Positions 26,228-33,963 of a stretch of DNA of 64,000 nt are shown here, piece by piece; position 1 is the stretch's first letter; the number at the start of each line of letters is the position of its first letter. The stretch comes from an uncultured Prevotella sp. (lineage in GTDB: Bacteria; Bacteroidota; Bacteroidia; Bacteroidales; Bacteroidaceae): assembly GCA_934254985.1 (NCBI GenBank), contig CAKQMS010000007.1, positions 1 to 64,000 on the forward strand. Direction: 5' to 3'. A program made the translations under genes and the position numbers. The notes beneath the pieces were generated by a model. That model was not told the DNA's origin. It saw only the letters and a program-made list of their open reading frames with translations, and ran no database searches.

Positions 26228-27393
26228 TATGGTGCAGATACTTTAAGTTTCATTCCCTGAGAAATTGTCATCGTTGTCAGATTATTCCATTTCACAACAT
26301 CACGCACCGTTATACCATATCGGCGTGCAATATCTGTTATTGTTTCACCTTTGGAAACAGTATGGTATGTCCCGTATGAATTAGTTTTTTGTGGAGTTAT
26401 GTTTTCATGATGCGAAACAGGATTATCATATTTAAATCTCCATATCTGATATTGTCCATCTTTGCCACCACGGTCGCTAGTAAAATAAATATTACCATCA
26501 TTAGCCCAATATGGTTCACCATCATATGACTTATTCATTGTAATTTGTGTAAGGCTATTGCCATTGCGATCTATTATATAAAGATCATTGTCACCTTTTT
26601 CTACTTTTTTACATTGAAATACAATTTTTCGTCCATCAGGACTAAAACATGGACGCCATACAACACCCATACTCGCATCTGTCAATTGAGTTAGATTACT
26701 ACCATCTGCATTAATTATACAAATGGAAGTGTTATATCCATCATTAGCGTACTTTACAAAAACTATGCTACGCCCATCTGGTGAAAAAGCAGGAGTACGA
26801 CCTAATCCCAATTGGATATTTTCGTTTGTCTGCATATTTTTAATCCATATCTCTGTGTTTTTGACATCAGCGGTTTTTAATCGTTTCTCATATACGATTT
26901 TCTTTCCATCACGACATAGAGATGGATATTGCTCATGATAGTCTGGAGTATTTGTCACCTGAGTTAGTGCACCTCCTTGGCTAGCGTTCACTATATATAT
27001 ATCGCTCACAGTGTTTCCCTCTGGACGACCATCAAATGCAACCATATTAGTAGCAGCACAATACGAAGGTGCTGTATTATGACTACGTCCTCCTGTTATC
27101 TGACTCATGGACATACTTGTAGGATTATCTTTTCTATAGATATTGTAGAATCCAACATTATCATGCACTACAAAAAATAGGTTGCGGCCATTATCACCAC
27201 CAAAAGGAAAATCGCACCTATATCCTGTTTCATGTACCTTTGTTAGTGCTGTAAGATTTTCACCTGGCGTGTATACTACGTGTGTTGTTTCCGCAACTGA
27301 CGAATCTACAACAATTACTTTAGAGCTACAACTAACACTCAATAAAGGGATTGCTATTGCAACTGCTCTTGTTAATAAACAATACTTATTCAT
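26227..27393 (-). CDS. Lipoprotein with TolB-like PD40 repeats and a C-terminal LysM domain
   Basis: 388 residues. The signal peptide ends in a lipobox (LLSVSCSS, Cys near 22). About 45-330 forms a beta-propeller of PD40/WD40-like repeats, shown by repeated FSPDGRSIVF and FSPDGRKIVF motifs, as in TolB. Residues about 340-386 are a LysM domain (YHTVSKGETITDIARRYGITVRDVVKWN), which binds peptidoglycan. It would be anchored in a membrane and touch the cell wall. It is the first gene of the six-gene envelope operon; 16-bp tandem repeats lie directly upstream. Confidence 0.85.
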   Translation of the reverse strand: MNKYCLLTRAVAIAIPLLSVSCSSKVIVVDSSVAETTHVVYTPGENLTALTKVHETGYRCDFPFGGDNGRNLFFVVHDNVGFYNIYRKDNPTSMSMSQITGGRSHNTAPSYCAATNMVAFDGRPEGNTVSDIYIVNASQGGALTQVTNTPDYHEQYPSLCRDGKKIVYEKRLKTADVKNTEIWIKNMQTNENIQLGLGRTPAFSPDGRSIVFVKYANDGYNTSICIINADGSNLTQLTDASMGVVWRPCFSPDGRKIVFQCKKVEKGDNDLYIIDRNGNSLTQITMNKSYDGEPYWANDGNIYFTSDRGGKDGQYQIWRFKYDNPVSHHENITPQKTNSYGTYHTVSKGETITDIARRYGITVRDVVKWNNLTTMTISQGMKLKVSAP

Positions 27394-27406
27394 ACTATAT
27401 ATTTTT

Positions 27407-27468
27407 ATATTATAACTTTTATTATTATACCTTTTTATTATTATAACTTTTTATTATTATAACTTTTT
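27407..27468. repeat. 16-bp tandem repeats before the envelope operon
   Basis: Three full copies of ATTATTATAMCTTTTT (M is A or C) at 27421-27436, 27437-27452 and 27453-27468, with a partial fourth from 27407. They lie 14-75 bases upstream of the first operon gene, in its untranslated leader or promoter. The rest of 27394-27727 is AT-rich with no gene. Confidence 0.8.
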
Positions 27469-27516
27469 ATGGCACATTAAAAATATAATATATATATAAT
27501 TAGACAGCTGTATATA

Positions 27517-27524
27517 CAAAATTA
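27517..27524 (-). promoter_or_regulatory. Possible promoter -7 element of the envelope operon
   Basis: TAATTTTG on the minus strand fits TAnnTTTG, about 125 bases before the first operon gene. No -33 motif is found at the right distance, so this is tentative; read-through from the UpxY-like gene is the alternative. Confidence 0.35.
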
Positions 27525-27727
27525 TGTTTAGATTATGCCAATAAAGTTATAAGTCAATCGTTACACACTATTCCATAAATATTGGATTATTTACTCTATC
27601 TTAAAAAGCTATTCGAAAAGAAGGAATGTGAAATAGGCTATATTTTAACCTTTTTCACTCCAATTGTTTCTAAACGAAATAACTGTAGTTTTTTTTATGA
27701 TATACCTTTTAGTTTAGAAAATACTTT

Positions 27728-28504
27728 TTATACGATTTCCTTTAGAAATGCGCTTGGCACATACGCTGTCACGACCATTATCAAATTATCAACCACAACT
27801 CCCACTCTCTGCTGCCCTTGCCATCTTGCAACTCTTCCAACCACTCCCTTAAAAGCTCCATCAATAACCCTTACCAACTGTCCTTTCTTAAACTTTGGCA
27901 CATCTACAAAAGACACAATAGTATTTTTTTTATCGGCATTGCAGATGATTTTAAGACTGTCCATCTGATAGTCGGGAACAATCAGAGGGGATTTCTCTAT
28001 TTTGCTGCCAACGTGGGTGTGGCAATAATAAAAGCGAAGGAAGGGAAGGTTGATATTGTCGTAGACGAAAGATTTGATTTGTTTAAATGTGCCGTAGGCA
28101 AAGAAAATGTTGGGAATAAGTGATTCTGTGATAGTTTGACGTTTACCTTTAACAATTTTGATTTTGTTCTGAGTAGGATAGAATGCGGTGATACCTTTAG
28201 CTACCATGTAGTCGTATGCCTTTTTCTCCCTGCCGTATGTGGTGCGAAGTGCATACCATTGTTGAGTTTCTTCTGGGTGCTTTTGGGGTAGTGGGTTGGT
28301 TAAAATGTTATTGGGCTTTTCAGCGATATTAGTGTTGGATGTTTTTGCTGAAGGTGCATATCTGGTGGACACCCCTGATTGTGTACTCTTATCTTTGTTA
28401 GTTTGAGTATCGGGGAGGGCATCGGAGGTAAGTCCAACGCGGGGAGGAGTTTCACCACCTCCAATGGTGTGTACACCTTCTAATGTACAATCATCGATTT
28501 TCAT
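27728..28504 (-). CDS. UpxY-type transcription antiterminator (NusG paralogue)
   Basis: 258 residues. An NGN domain begins at about residue 83 (QQWYALRTTYGREKKAYDYMV), and a KOW motif lies at about 205-240 (KKGQLVRVIDGAFKGVVGRVARW). UpxY proteins load on RNA polymerase at the start of long operons, usually capsule loci, and allow read-through. Here an 80-residue Pro/Thr/Asn-rich extension precedes the NGN domain, and no capsule genes follow; the next genes are the six-gene envelope operon. No internal ATG would remove the extension. A long leader precedes it. Confidence 0.85.
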   Translation of the reverse strand: MKIDDCTLEGVHTIGGGETPPRVGLTSDALPDTQTNKDKSTQSGVSTRYAPSAKTSNTNIAEKPNNILTNPLPQKHPEETQQWYALRTTYGREKKAYDYMVAKGITAFYPTQNKIKIVKGKRQTITESLIPNIFFAYGTFKQIKSFVYDNINLPFLRFYYCHTHVGSKIEKSPLIVPDYQMDSLKIICNADKKNTIVSFVDVPKFKKGQLVRVIDGAFKGVVGRVARWQGQQRVGVVVDNLIMVVTAYVPSAFLKEIV

Positions 28505-29010
28505 ATCGCTGCAAACTCTATTCTAGACAGAATGAGGTTATTTCAGGACATAAAAAAGCGTGAACCGTCCGTTGTCCGATCCACACTCTGAGGCCGTGAG
28601 AAGTGCCCTATACTGCTGAACGAACAACAGTATAAGCCCACGCCAATATGATATATAGCAAAATCCGTACTTCTATGCATAATGGTGGTTTATTGTATGA
28701 CATAATGTCGGTATACAATAATTCCTTATGCGAAATACGAATAGGTATATCACACCCTGGGACATCTACCATTGCCATGTTCAAGGCAGTACATTGTTTC
28801 TCGAAATTTCTCACGTTTCAGAGTGTACGTTGAACTTGACGTATGCAAACGCCTTTTATATGTCTGAACTGCATTTTCCCAACCCAAACCCGCTTTGTAT
28901 AGGACGTCATAAATAATCAGACTTCACTACATTCAGCATGGCGTGGGCTTGTAGACATTGTCATCATTCAGAACTCGTCTGACTTCGATAATTACCGTCT
29001 AATTTGCAAT
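28505..29010 (-). promoter_or_regulatory. Long, structured leader of the UpxY-like gene
   Basis: About 500 bases of non-coding sequence lie between the candidate promoter and the start codon. TGGCGTGGGCTTGTA at 28939-28953 is the inverse of TATAAGCCCACGCCA at 28631-28645 (14 of 15 bases), which would close a 300-base RNA domain. A hairpin (TATACTGTTG / CAGCAGTATA on the minus strand) lies at 28609-28634. A 68-residue open frame at 28608-28814 has no recognisable family and is not called. Confidence 0.45.
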
Positions 29011-29016
29011 TCGCAA

Positions 29017-29048
29017 CAAAGTTAAATAATATTATTGATATTCTGAAA
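29017..29048 (-). promoter_or_regulatory. Candidate promoter of the UpxY-like gene
   Basis: TTTC at 29048-29045, a 20-base spacer and TAACTTTG at 29024-29017 on the minus strand. The -7 part fits; the -33 part has one mismatch. Confidence 0.5.
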
Positions 29049-29131
29049 TTTTTAGGCTAAAATTATACAAACAATTTTAAATGAAGGGAAGATGGCGATT
29101 ATGGAAACTGTCTTTTTGGATATTTACCCCC

Positions 29132-29224
29132 AAAAAATGAAGTAGGCTTCGATGGCCAACGAAGCTTGCTTCATTCGCCAACGAAGCCTGCTTCATTTGG
29201 CATCGAAGCTTACTTCATTTTTTT
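29132..29224. terminator. Composite palindromic terminator
   Basis: The region is flanked by AAAAAA at the left and TTTTTTT at the right and folds almost end to end: AAAAAATGAAGTA pairs with TACTTCATTTTTT, then GCTTCGATG with CATCGAAGC. Inside, GAAGCNNGCTTC units repeat every 23-24 bases, each a small palindrome. It ends the BspA-like gene on the minus strand and could stop transcription from both sides. The stretches 29049-29131 and 29225-29372 show no gene. Confidence 0.7.
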
Positions 29225-29372
29225 GCGCTAAAAACCGCGTTTGTGGTTTAACGATTTGTGATTTAACTATTTTAGTTGACCACTTTAAGCTTTATTTGTA
29301 ATACGAGTTGACTCAGTTATTACTTATTTATAATTCACGTTGACACGATTTTAGTTGATTACTTTAAGCGTT

Positions 29373-32219
29373 TTAGCGGCATACGATTTTCATAGTCTTG
29401 TTTCCCTTCTTTACGATGTTTATTCCTTTCTGCAAATTTTGGATGCGACTACCATTTACATCATAGTATTCTGCTTCTGCATCGTTGAGCAAGTCGAGGA
29501 CATTTGATGTTTCTATACCTGTTGTCTCTTCATCTACGCTGATGTTGAGCGATGGCGCATGTTTAACGTTAGTCTTCTGTGGTTGGATGTATGCACGGAA
29601 CGCTGCCAACTTAACTCCAGAGGCCACTTGCTTGTAGTTGCTTACAAGACGGAACTGGTTGTTGGCAATGAAATAGCAGTCGTCGGCAAGCTCCATATTG
29701 GTGAATGTTCCCATCAGGCGGTTGCCGGTGTTTGTATTCTTTGCTTCCTTTACAGCTTGCGCATTCTCTGCATTGTTGATGAGGATATCTGTCTGCGTAT
29801 TATCCTTCTTGCGAATGACAACAGGTTGTCCTGCCTCTACCGTACCATTCTCTATTAGCATGAGCACAACACTCTCGTTGCCAATATTCTGCAAGGTGTA
29901 GAAGTTGCAGGTGTTAGCCTCGGATGTTGGGTCGATAGTGAATGGTAGACAGAGAGTTCCCCATTCCGACTTCATAGCTCGTGCATATGAAGCTGAAGTA
30001 ACGTTGCAGTCTTCGTAGAGCGTATATGCCTTGCTGTCGTCCAAAACCAACTTGTCGATGTTGAGTGGACTACCTGTGGCTCCAATGATCTCATTGCCAT
30101 TCGTGCCAACCTTCTTGGTGAGATAACCCGACTCGTAGTTGGCGTAAGTCTCATTTTTCTTTGTTGGCTCGAAGGAGATAGCGCCTTTCAGTGACAGGCA
30201 GTTGCGGAACATATTTGAACTTTTGACACTATATGGGATTTTGAAATGATCGCTGACATAGATAGTCCGAAGCGCGGAGCATCCGTCAAACATATCAGTA
30301 ACAGAATTTGCCCCACGAGTGTCGAAACTGGAAAGATCAAGCGTTTGAAGGCTACTGCATCCTTGGAACATAGCATCCAAGGACATTTGGTTCTTATCAG
30401 TTGTAAAGTTGGATACGTCAAGAGAACTAAGACTGCTGCAACCATTGAACATGTAGTTAAAGCCACTCTTTAGCACATATCTCGTATTGAAGTGAGACAA
30501 ATCGAGCGTCTTCAAACTTGAGCAGCCATCGAACATTTCGTTCATGTATTTCACCTTTTCCGTATTAAAACTGGAAATGTTGAGATCATGGAGTTTTGTG
30601 CATCCATAGAACATCTGGGCCATTGTTGTTATTTTCTCTGTGTTGAAATGGGACAGATCAAGCGTTTCGAGGTTCGAGCACTGGGCAAACATCCCTGACA
30701 TATTCTGGACGTTGGACGTGTTGAGGTTTTCGATACCCTCTATGCTGGCAAGATTCGTACAACCATTAAACCAATTGGAGCACGTCGTGTGGGTTTCATC
30801 ACGGAAACCAGCTTTGAAAACTACCTTCTTAATTTCTGCAGCATAGGTGTCCCAATTCGGATCATCTCCGTAGCCCAAATCAAGGATGTTGTCGCCCGTA
30901 GGCTTCGTGCCGCTGCGATGGAAGGAGAGCGTGCCGGTTGGCGCATCCCATCGCACCCAACTGGCAGTAGCAGCCGTGAGATAACCTCCCTCTCCCGTGT
31001 GAGCCATCGCCTTATTCGTCTTAGCAGGGTTAAAGTTTGGCAGACTAACACATCCGTCAAAAGCCCAAGAATCTACGGTTACTTTATCTGTAGTAAATGC
31101 AGAAGTGACATAGATCGTCTTGAGGTTTTCGCAATTTTCAAACGCACTAGTCATGGTAACCATTTTGGGCGTTGCAAACGAGGAGAGATCAAGCGTCTCA
31201 AGCTTCGTACATGAGTTGAACATCGCAATCATAGATGTCATGTTCTCCGTATCAAAACTACTAAAATCAATACTTTCAAGGTTAGTACATCCTATAAACA
31301 TGCTTTGCATTTGAGTCACCTTTCTGGTATTGAAACTGCTGAGATCGAGACTCCGAAGTGACGAGCATTTTTTGAACATTGATGACATTTCCGTCACATT
31401 TGCAGTATTAAAGCCAGTGAGATCGAGGCTCCGAAGTGACGAGCAATTGTTGAACATTCCTACCATCGTGGTCACGTTTTCGGTATTAAAACTGGAGACA
31501 TCGAGCGTTTCAAGCTTGCTACAATTGCGGAACAGACTCTCCATAGTGGTTACTTGTTCAGTTTTAAAATCAGTAAGAACGAGCTTGGAAAGCGCCCTAC
31601 AGCCATCGAACATCTCGCTCATGTCTTTCACGTTTTCAGAATTAGAACCGGATAGATCGAGTTCGGTAAGACTTTCGCAACCACTGAACGTTGCCTTGAG
31701 ATTAGTCACGCTGCTGCCTATGAAGCCTTTGGGCAACTTGATTGAGCGTAGATTCTTAGAATTCTCAAACATAGTTGCCATACTTGTAACCTTTTCCGTA
31801 TTAAAGGAAGACAAATCAAGTGTTTCCAAGCTGGTACAGTTGGAGAACATTAAACGCATATCATCGACCTCTGACGTGTTCAAATAGTCCAAGTGCTCTA
31901 TCCTTGTCAGACCTTCGAAGTACCAAAACCAGTCATAACATGATTTGGGACGTGCATCCTTGAAACTCTCGTCAAAGACCACGGTCTGTATAGCTCTTCT
32001 TTCAGAAATGGGCCACAAGGGGGTATCATCAATCACTCTGTCCGACTCTTGTCTATTCTTGTCATAATAGAGCGTGAGGGTCTGAGTCTCTCGGTTCAAT
32101 CTCGCATACATTCTAGGATCCTGTGTCTGCGCCATCACGGGCTGCAGGAGCATCAGCATCAGCAAAAGCGAGAGCGCGCATCGGCGCTGCAATAGATATT
32201 GGGTAATTTTCTTGATCAT
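29373..32219 (-). CDS. BspA-like leucine-rich repeat surface protein (DUF285 repeats)
   Basis: 948 residues with a signal peptide (about 1-30). Two blocks of 23-24 residue repeats of the type LDLSSFNTEKVTSMxxMF (BspA/DUF285; about 115-400 and 475-690) are separated by a linker. The last 200 residues are beta-rich and end in YYDVNGSRIQNLQKGINIVK, a tail common on secreted Prevotella proteins and possibly a sorting or anchoring region. Such repeats bind fibronectin or other host or bacterial partners in oral species. It lies 77 bases after the small peptide gene, in the same direction, so the two are probably co-transcribed. Confidence 0.85.
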   Translation of the reverse strand: MIKKITQYLLQRRCALSLLLMLMLLQPVMAQTQDPRMYARLNRETQTLTLYYDKNRQESDRVIDDTPLWPISERRAIQTVVFDESFKDARPKSCYDWFWYFEGLTRIEHLDYLNTSEVDDMRLMFSNCTSLETLDLSSFNTEKVTSMATMFENSKNLRSIKLPKGFIGSSVTNLKATFSGCESLTELDLSGSNSENVKDMSEMFDGCRALSKLVLTDFKTEQVTTMESLFRNCSKLETLDVSSFNTENVTTMVGMFNNCSSLRSLDLTGFNTANVTEMSSMFKKCSSLRSLDLSSFNTRKVTQMQSMFIGCTNLESIDFSSFDTENMTSMIAMFNSCTKLETLDLSSFATPKMVTMTSAFENCENLKTIYVTSAFTTDKVTVDSWAFDGCVSLPNFNPAKTNKAMAHTGEGGYLTAATASWVRWDAPTGTLSFHRSGTKPTGDNILDLGYGDDPNWDTYAAEIKKVVFKAGFRDETHTTCSNWFNGCTNLASIEGIENLNTSNVQNMSGMFAQCSNLETLDLSHFNTEKITTMAQMFYGCTKLHDLNISSFNTEKVKYMNEMFDGCSSLKTLDLSHFNTRYVLKSGFNYMFNGCSSLSSLDVSNFTTDKNQMSLDAMFQGCSSLQTLDLSSFDTRGANSVTDMFDGCSALRTIYVSDHFKIPYSVKSSNMFRNCLSLKGAISFEPTKKNETYANYESGYLTKKVGTNGNEIIGATGSPLNIDKLVLDDSKAYTLYEDCNVTSASYARAMKSEWGTLCLPFTIDPTSEANTCNFYTLQNIGNESVVLMLIENGTVEAGQPVVIRKKDNTQTDILINNAENAQAVKEAKNTNTGNRLMGTFTNMELADDCYFIANNQFRLVSNYKQVASGVKLAAFRAYIQPQKTNVKHAPSLNISVDEETTGIETSNVLDLLNDAEAEYYDVNGSRIQNLQKGINIVKKGNKTMKIVCR

Positions 32220-32296
32220 GATATAATGTTTTTTGTTAAGTTTCTGTGCGCTATGGCAACTTGGTTGATTTTATAGATAATAGAGTATTGTTGAAG

Positions 32297-32467
32297 CTAC
32301 TCACCCCATAGATATCGATCAGAGTCTAATGTTAGTCCCTCATTTTTCAGATCATCGCTGTTATTCATCTGTTTGTTGCTAACTGATAGCGTTGAGGTTG
32401 TTGACAGCAAACATGCCTCTGTTTCCACCACAACTATTTGCGGTTTTAGATAGTCTTTTTTCTTCAT
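32297..32467 (-). CDS. 56-residue peptide of unknown function
   Basis: An ATG at 32467 opens a 56-codon frame that ends TAG at 32297-32299. The product starts MKKKDYLKPQIVVVETEACL and ends LTLDSDRYLWGE. Short Bacteroidota peptides with a basic start, a KPxI motif and a hydrophobic core are common near surface-protein genes, in my experience; they have no named function. The frame follows a promoter-like TATTTTTG and precedes the BspA-like gene, which supports it as a real gene. It could be a precursor or signal peptide. No Shine-Dalgarno is visible, as is usual in this phylum. Confidence 0.6.
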   Translation of the reverse strand: MKKKDYLKPQIVVVETEACLLSTTSTLSVSNKQMNNSDDLKNEGLTLDSDRYLWGE

Positions 32468-32509
32468 GCTTTATATTTTAAATTGTTGATTATTTATAGC
32501 TTGATTGTA

Positions 32510-32517
32510 CAAAAATA
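32510..32517 (-). promoter_or_regulatory. Promoter -7 element of the peptide-BspA unit
   Basis: TATTTTTG on the minus strand fits TAnnTTTG and lies 43 bases before the peptide start. The -33 position is poor and falls at the edge of the direct repeats, as expected for an activator-dependent promoter. Confidence 0.6.
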
Positions 32518-32535
32518 GAAAAAAGAAGTGAAACA

Positions 32536-32595
32536 AGGTGTCTCTTTCCTATGTTCAGGTGTCTCCTTGCTATTAAAAAGGTGTCTCCTTGGTAC
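32536..32595. promoter_or_regulatory. Three direct repeats, likely activator sites
   Basis: AGGTGTCTC starts at 32536, 32557 and 32579, with extended similarity through the next seven bases (YTTSSTA). The spacing is 21 and 22 bp, two helical turns, typical for AraC-type half-sites. The array directly adjoins the promoter of the peptide-BspA unit and lies just downstream of the gene for an AraC-type regulator. Confidence 0.65.
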
Positions 32596-32614
32596 CTATT
32601 CAGTTGATTTTGAC

Positions 32615-32658
32615 ATAAAAAAACGACCGTTTGGGCTACATTGCTCAAAACGGTCGTT
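32615..32658 (-). terminator. Terminator of the AraC-type regulator gene
   Basis: AACGACCGTTT pairs with AAACGGTCGTT with a further GC-rich extension inside. On the minus strand it is followed by seven T. It isolates the regulator from the peptide-BspA unit, which therefore needs its own promoter. Confidence 0.88.
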
Positions 32659-32683
32659 ATGATGATATACTAAAAAGAGATGG

Positions 32684-33826
32684 TTATGCCTTGTGGTTGT
32701 TGGAGCGATTTTGTTCGCGCCAATCTGTTGGCGTGCAGCCTTCTCGTGCCTTGAATATGCGGTAGAGATGTGTGCGCGAAGAGAAACCACACTCAGACGA
32801 GATGATGTCGTTGCTATAATTAGGAAATTCTATCATCATCTTTTTGGCGGCACGGAAGCGTATGTCACTAAGCCATAATCTGAATGTAGTTTTCAAACAA
32901 TGGTCGAAGTATAGCGATAGTTCTTCCTTTGAAACATTGATGGAATGGGATAGAGAGAGCAAGTTGGCATTGCCATCCTTATAGCCCAAAACTGCGCACC
33001 ATTCGTCAAGCTTTTTCTGTATTTCTTCTCCGCGCTTATCGTTATGCAGACAAGAATAGTTGGCTTCTTCTATACCAGTGGAGTTGTGATTGTCTGTAGT
33101 CTCGCTAATTGGTTGTTCATCTTCGTTGAGCAAGTCTTCTGTTGGTACGTAACTATAGCCTAAAGCTACGAAACTAAGTATGAAGAAAAGAAAAGACACA
33201 AGTCCTAATGGTCCCACAATGTATAACAATGGTGTGAAAAGGATTGCCAAGGGGATTATCAAGGCGATAAGGAAAAGAAGAAACACGCTGATTTGCGAAT
33301 AGCGTACGTAGGGTAGGATGTCGCTGCCAGAAAGTTTCTCCAGCATTCGTCGTCTCTTTATCATTTCTTGGATGATAGATACAATGAAATAGACCATATT
33401 GATGGCAAACAAGGCGAGCATGACATATAGCCAATTACCTATATGCAAACTGTCGTGTTGGAAATAGCCAATGCCGAAACTGGTGACGATGGCGACATAG
33501 ATGGCAGAACTAACCACATATATTCGCCATCGGCGCATGTGAGTTGCCTCAATATGGTAAATGCCCAAAGCTATAAGAGAAAAGCATGGAGTATAGATAA
33601 GGATGTTGATGGTGGCACCCATGGCATCGTTGGTGGCTCTGAAACCATAGCACATTTGTGCGAAGAATTGGGCTGCCATACCTATAATGCCTGCAAGCAC
33701 AAACCTGCGCGAACGCTCATAGCGTGGGCTAATCCATTTCGCCTGCATGCGAGTGATTAGCAGAACGAGCGCATTGAAGAGCATGAAAAGAAAACATGCA
33801 AATTGTAGCAGATATAGATTGTTCAT
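32684..33826 (-). CDS. Membrane-bound AraC family transcriptional regulator
   Basis: 380 residues from ATG 33826; the longer reading begins at a TTG nine bases upstream and is less likely. Seven or so hydrophobic helices occupy about 1-215, followed by a linker and a C-terminal AraC helix-turn-helix pair (about 275-375: INVSKEELSLYFDHCL and IISSECGFSSRTHLYRIFKAREGCTPTDWREQ). Such proteins act as one-component sensors in the inner membrane. The direct repeats at 32536-32595 make the peptide-BspA unit its probable target. A DNA hairpin precedes it at 33865-33911. Confidence 0.88.
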   Translation of the reverse strand: MNNLYLLQFACFLFMLFNALVLLITRMQAKWISPRYERSRRFVLAGIIGMAAQFFAQMCYGFRATNDAMGATINILIYTPCFSLIALGIYHIEATHMRRWRIYVVSSAIYVAIVTSFGIGYFQHDSLHIGNWLYVMLALFAINMVYFIVSIIQEMIKRRRMLEKLSGSDILPYVRYSQISVFLLFLIALIIPLAILFTPLLYIVGPLGLVSFLFFILSFVALGYSYVPTEDLLNEDEQPISETTDNHNSTGIEEANYSCLHNDKRGEEIQKKLDEWCAVLGYKDGNANLLSLSHSINVSKEELSLYFDHCLKTTFRLWLSDIRFRAAKKMMIEFPNYSNDIISSECGFSSRTHLYRIFKAREGCTPTDWREQNRSNNHKA

Positions 33827-33864
33827 AAGACACAAGTTACATAGATTTTCATTCTAAATAATAT

Positions 33865-33911
33865 GGGCAAGACTTCTGACTGCACATAGGCTGCAGACAG
33901 ATGTCTTGCCC
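33865..33911. terminator. Long hairpin between glmM and the AraC-type gene
   Basis: GGGCAAGAC pairs with GTCTTGCCC and inside this TCTG(A/T)CTGCA pairs with TGCAG(T/A)CAGA, giving a near-continuous stem of about 20 bp. There is no T-run. It may end the glmM transcript or stabilise its 3' end. Confidence 0.5.
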
Positions 33912-33963
33912 AGTATGGAGAAGGTGGCTCCAACTAGTATTTGTTAGGAAGAAAAACTTCCGA

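Noticed and set aside
28608..28814. 68-residue open frame on the minus strand in the UpxY leader
   Set aside because: No recognisable family, no promoter of its own, and the same stretch is better explained as a structured leader.
28631..28953. Invertible promoter flanked by inverted repeats
   Set aside because: No promoter inside the segment and no recombinase nearby; kept only as an open idea in the findings.
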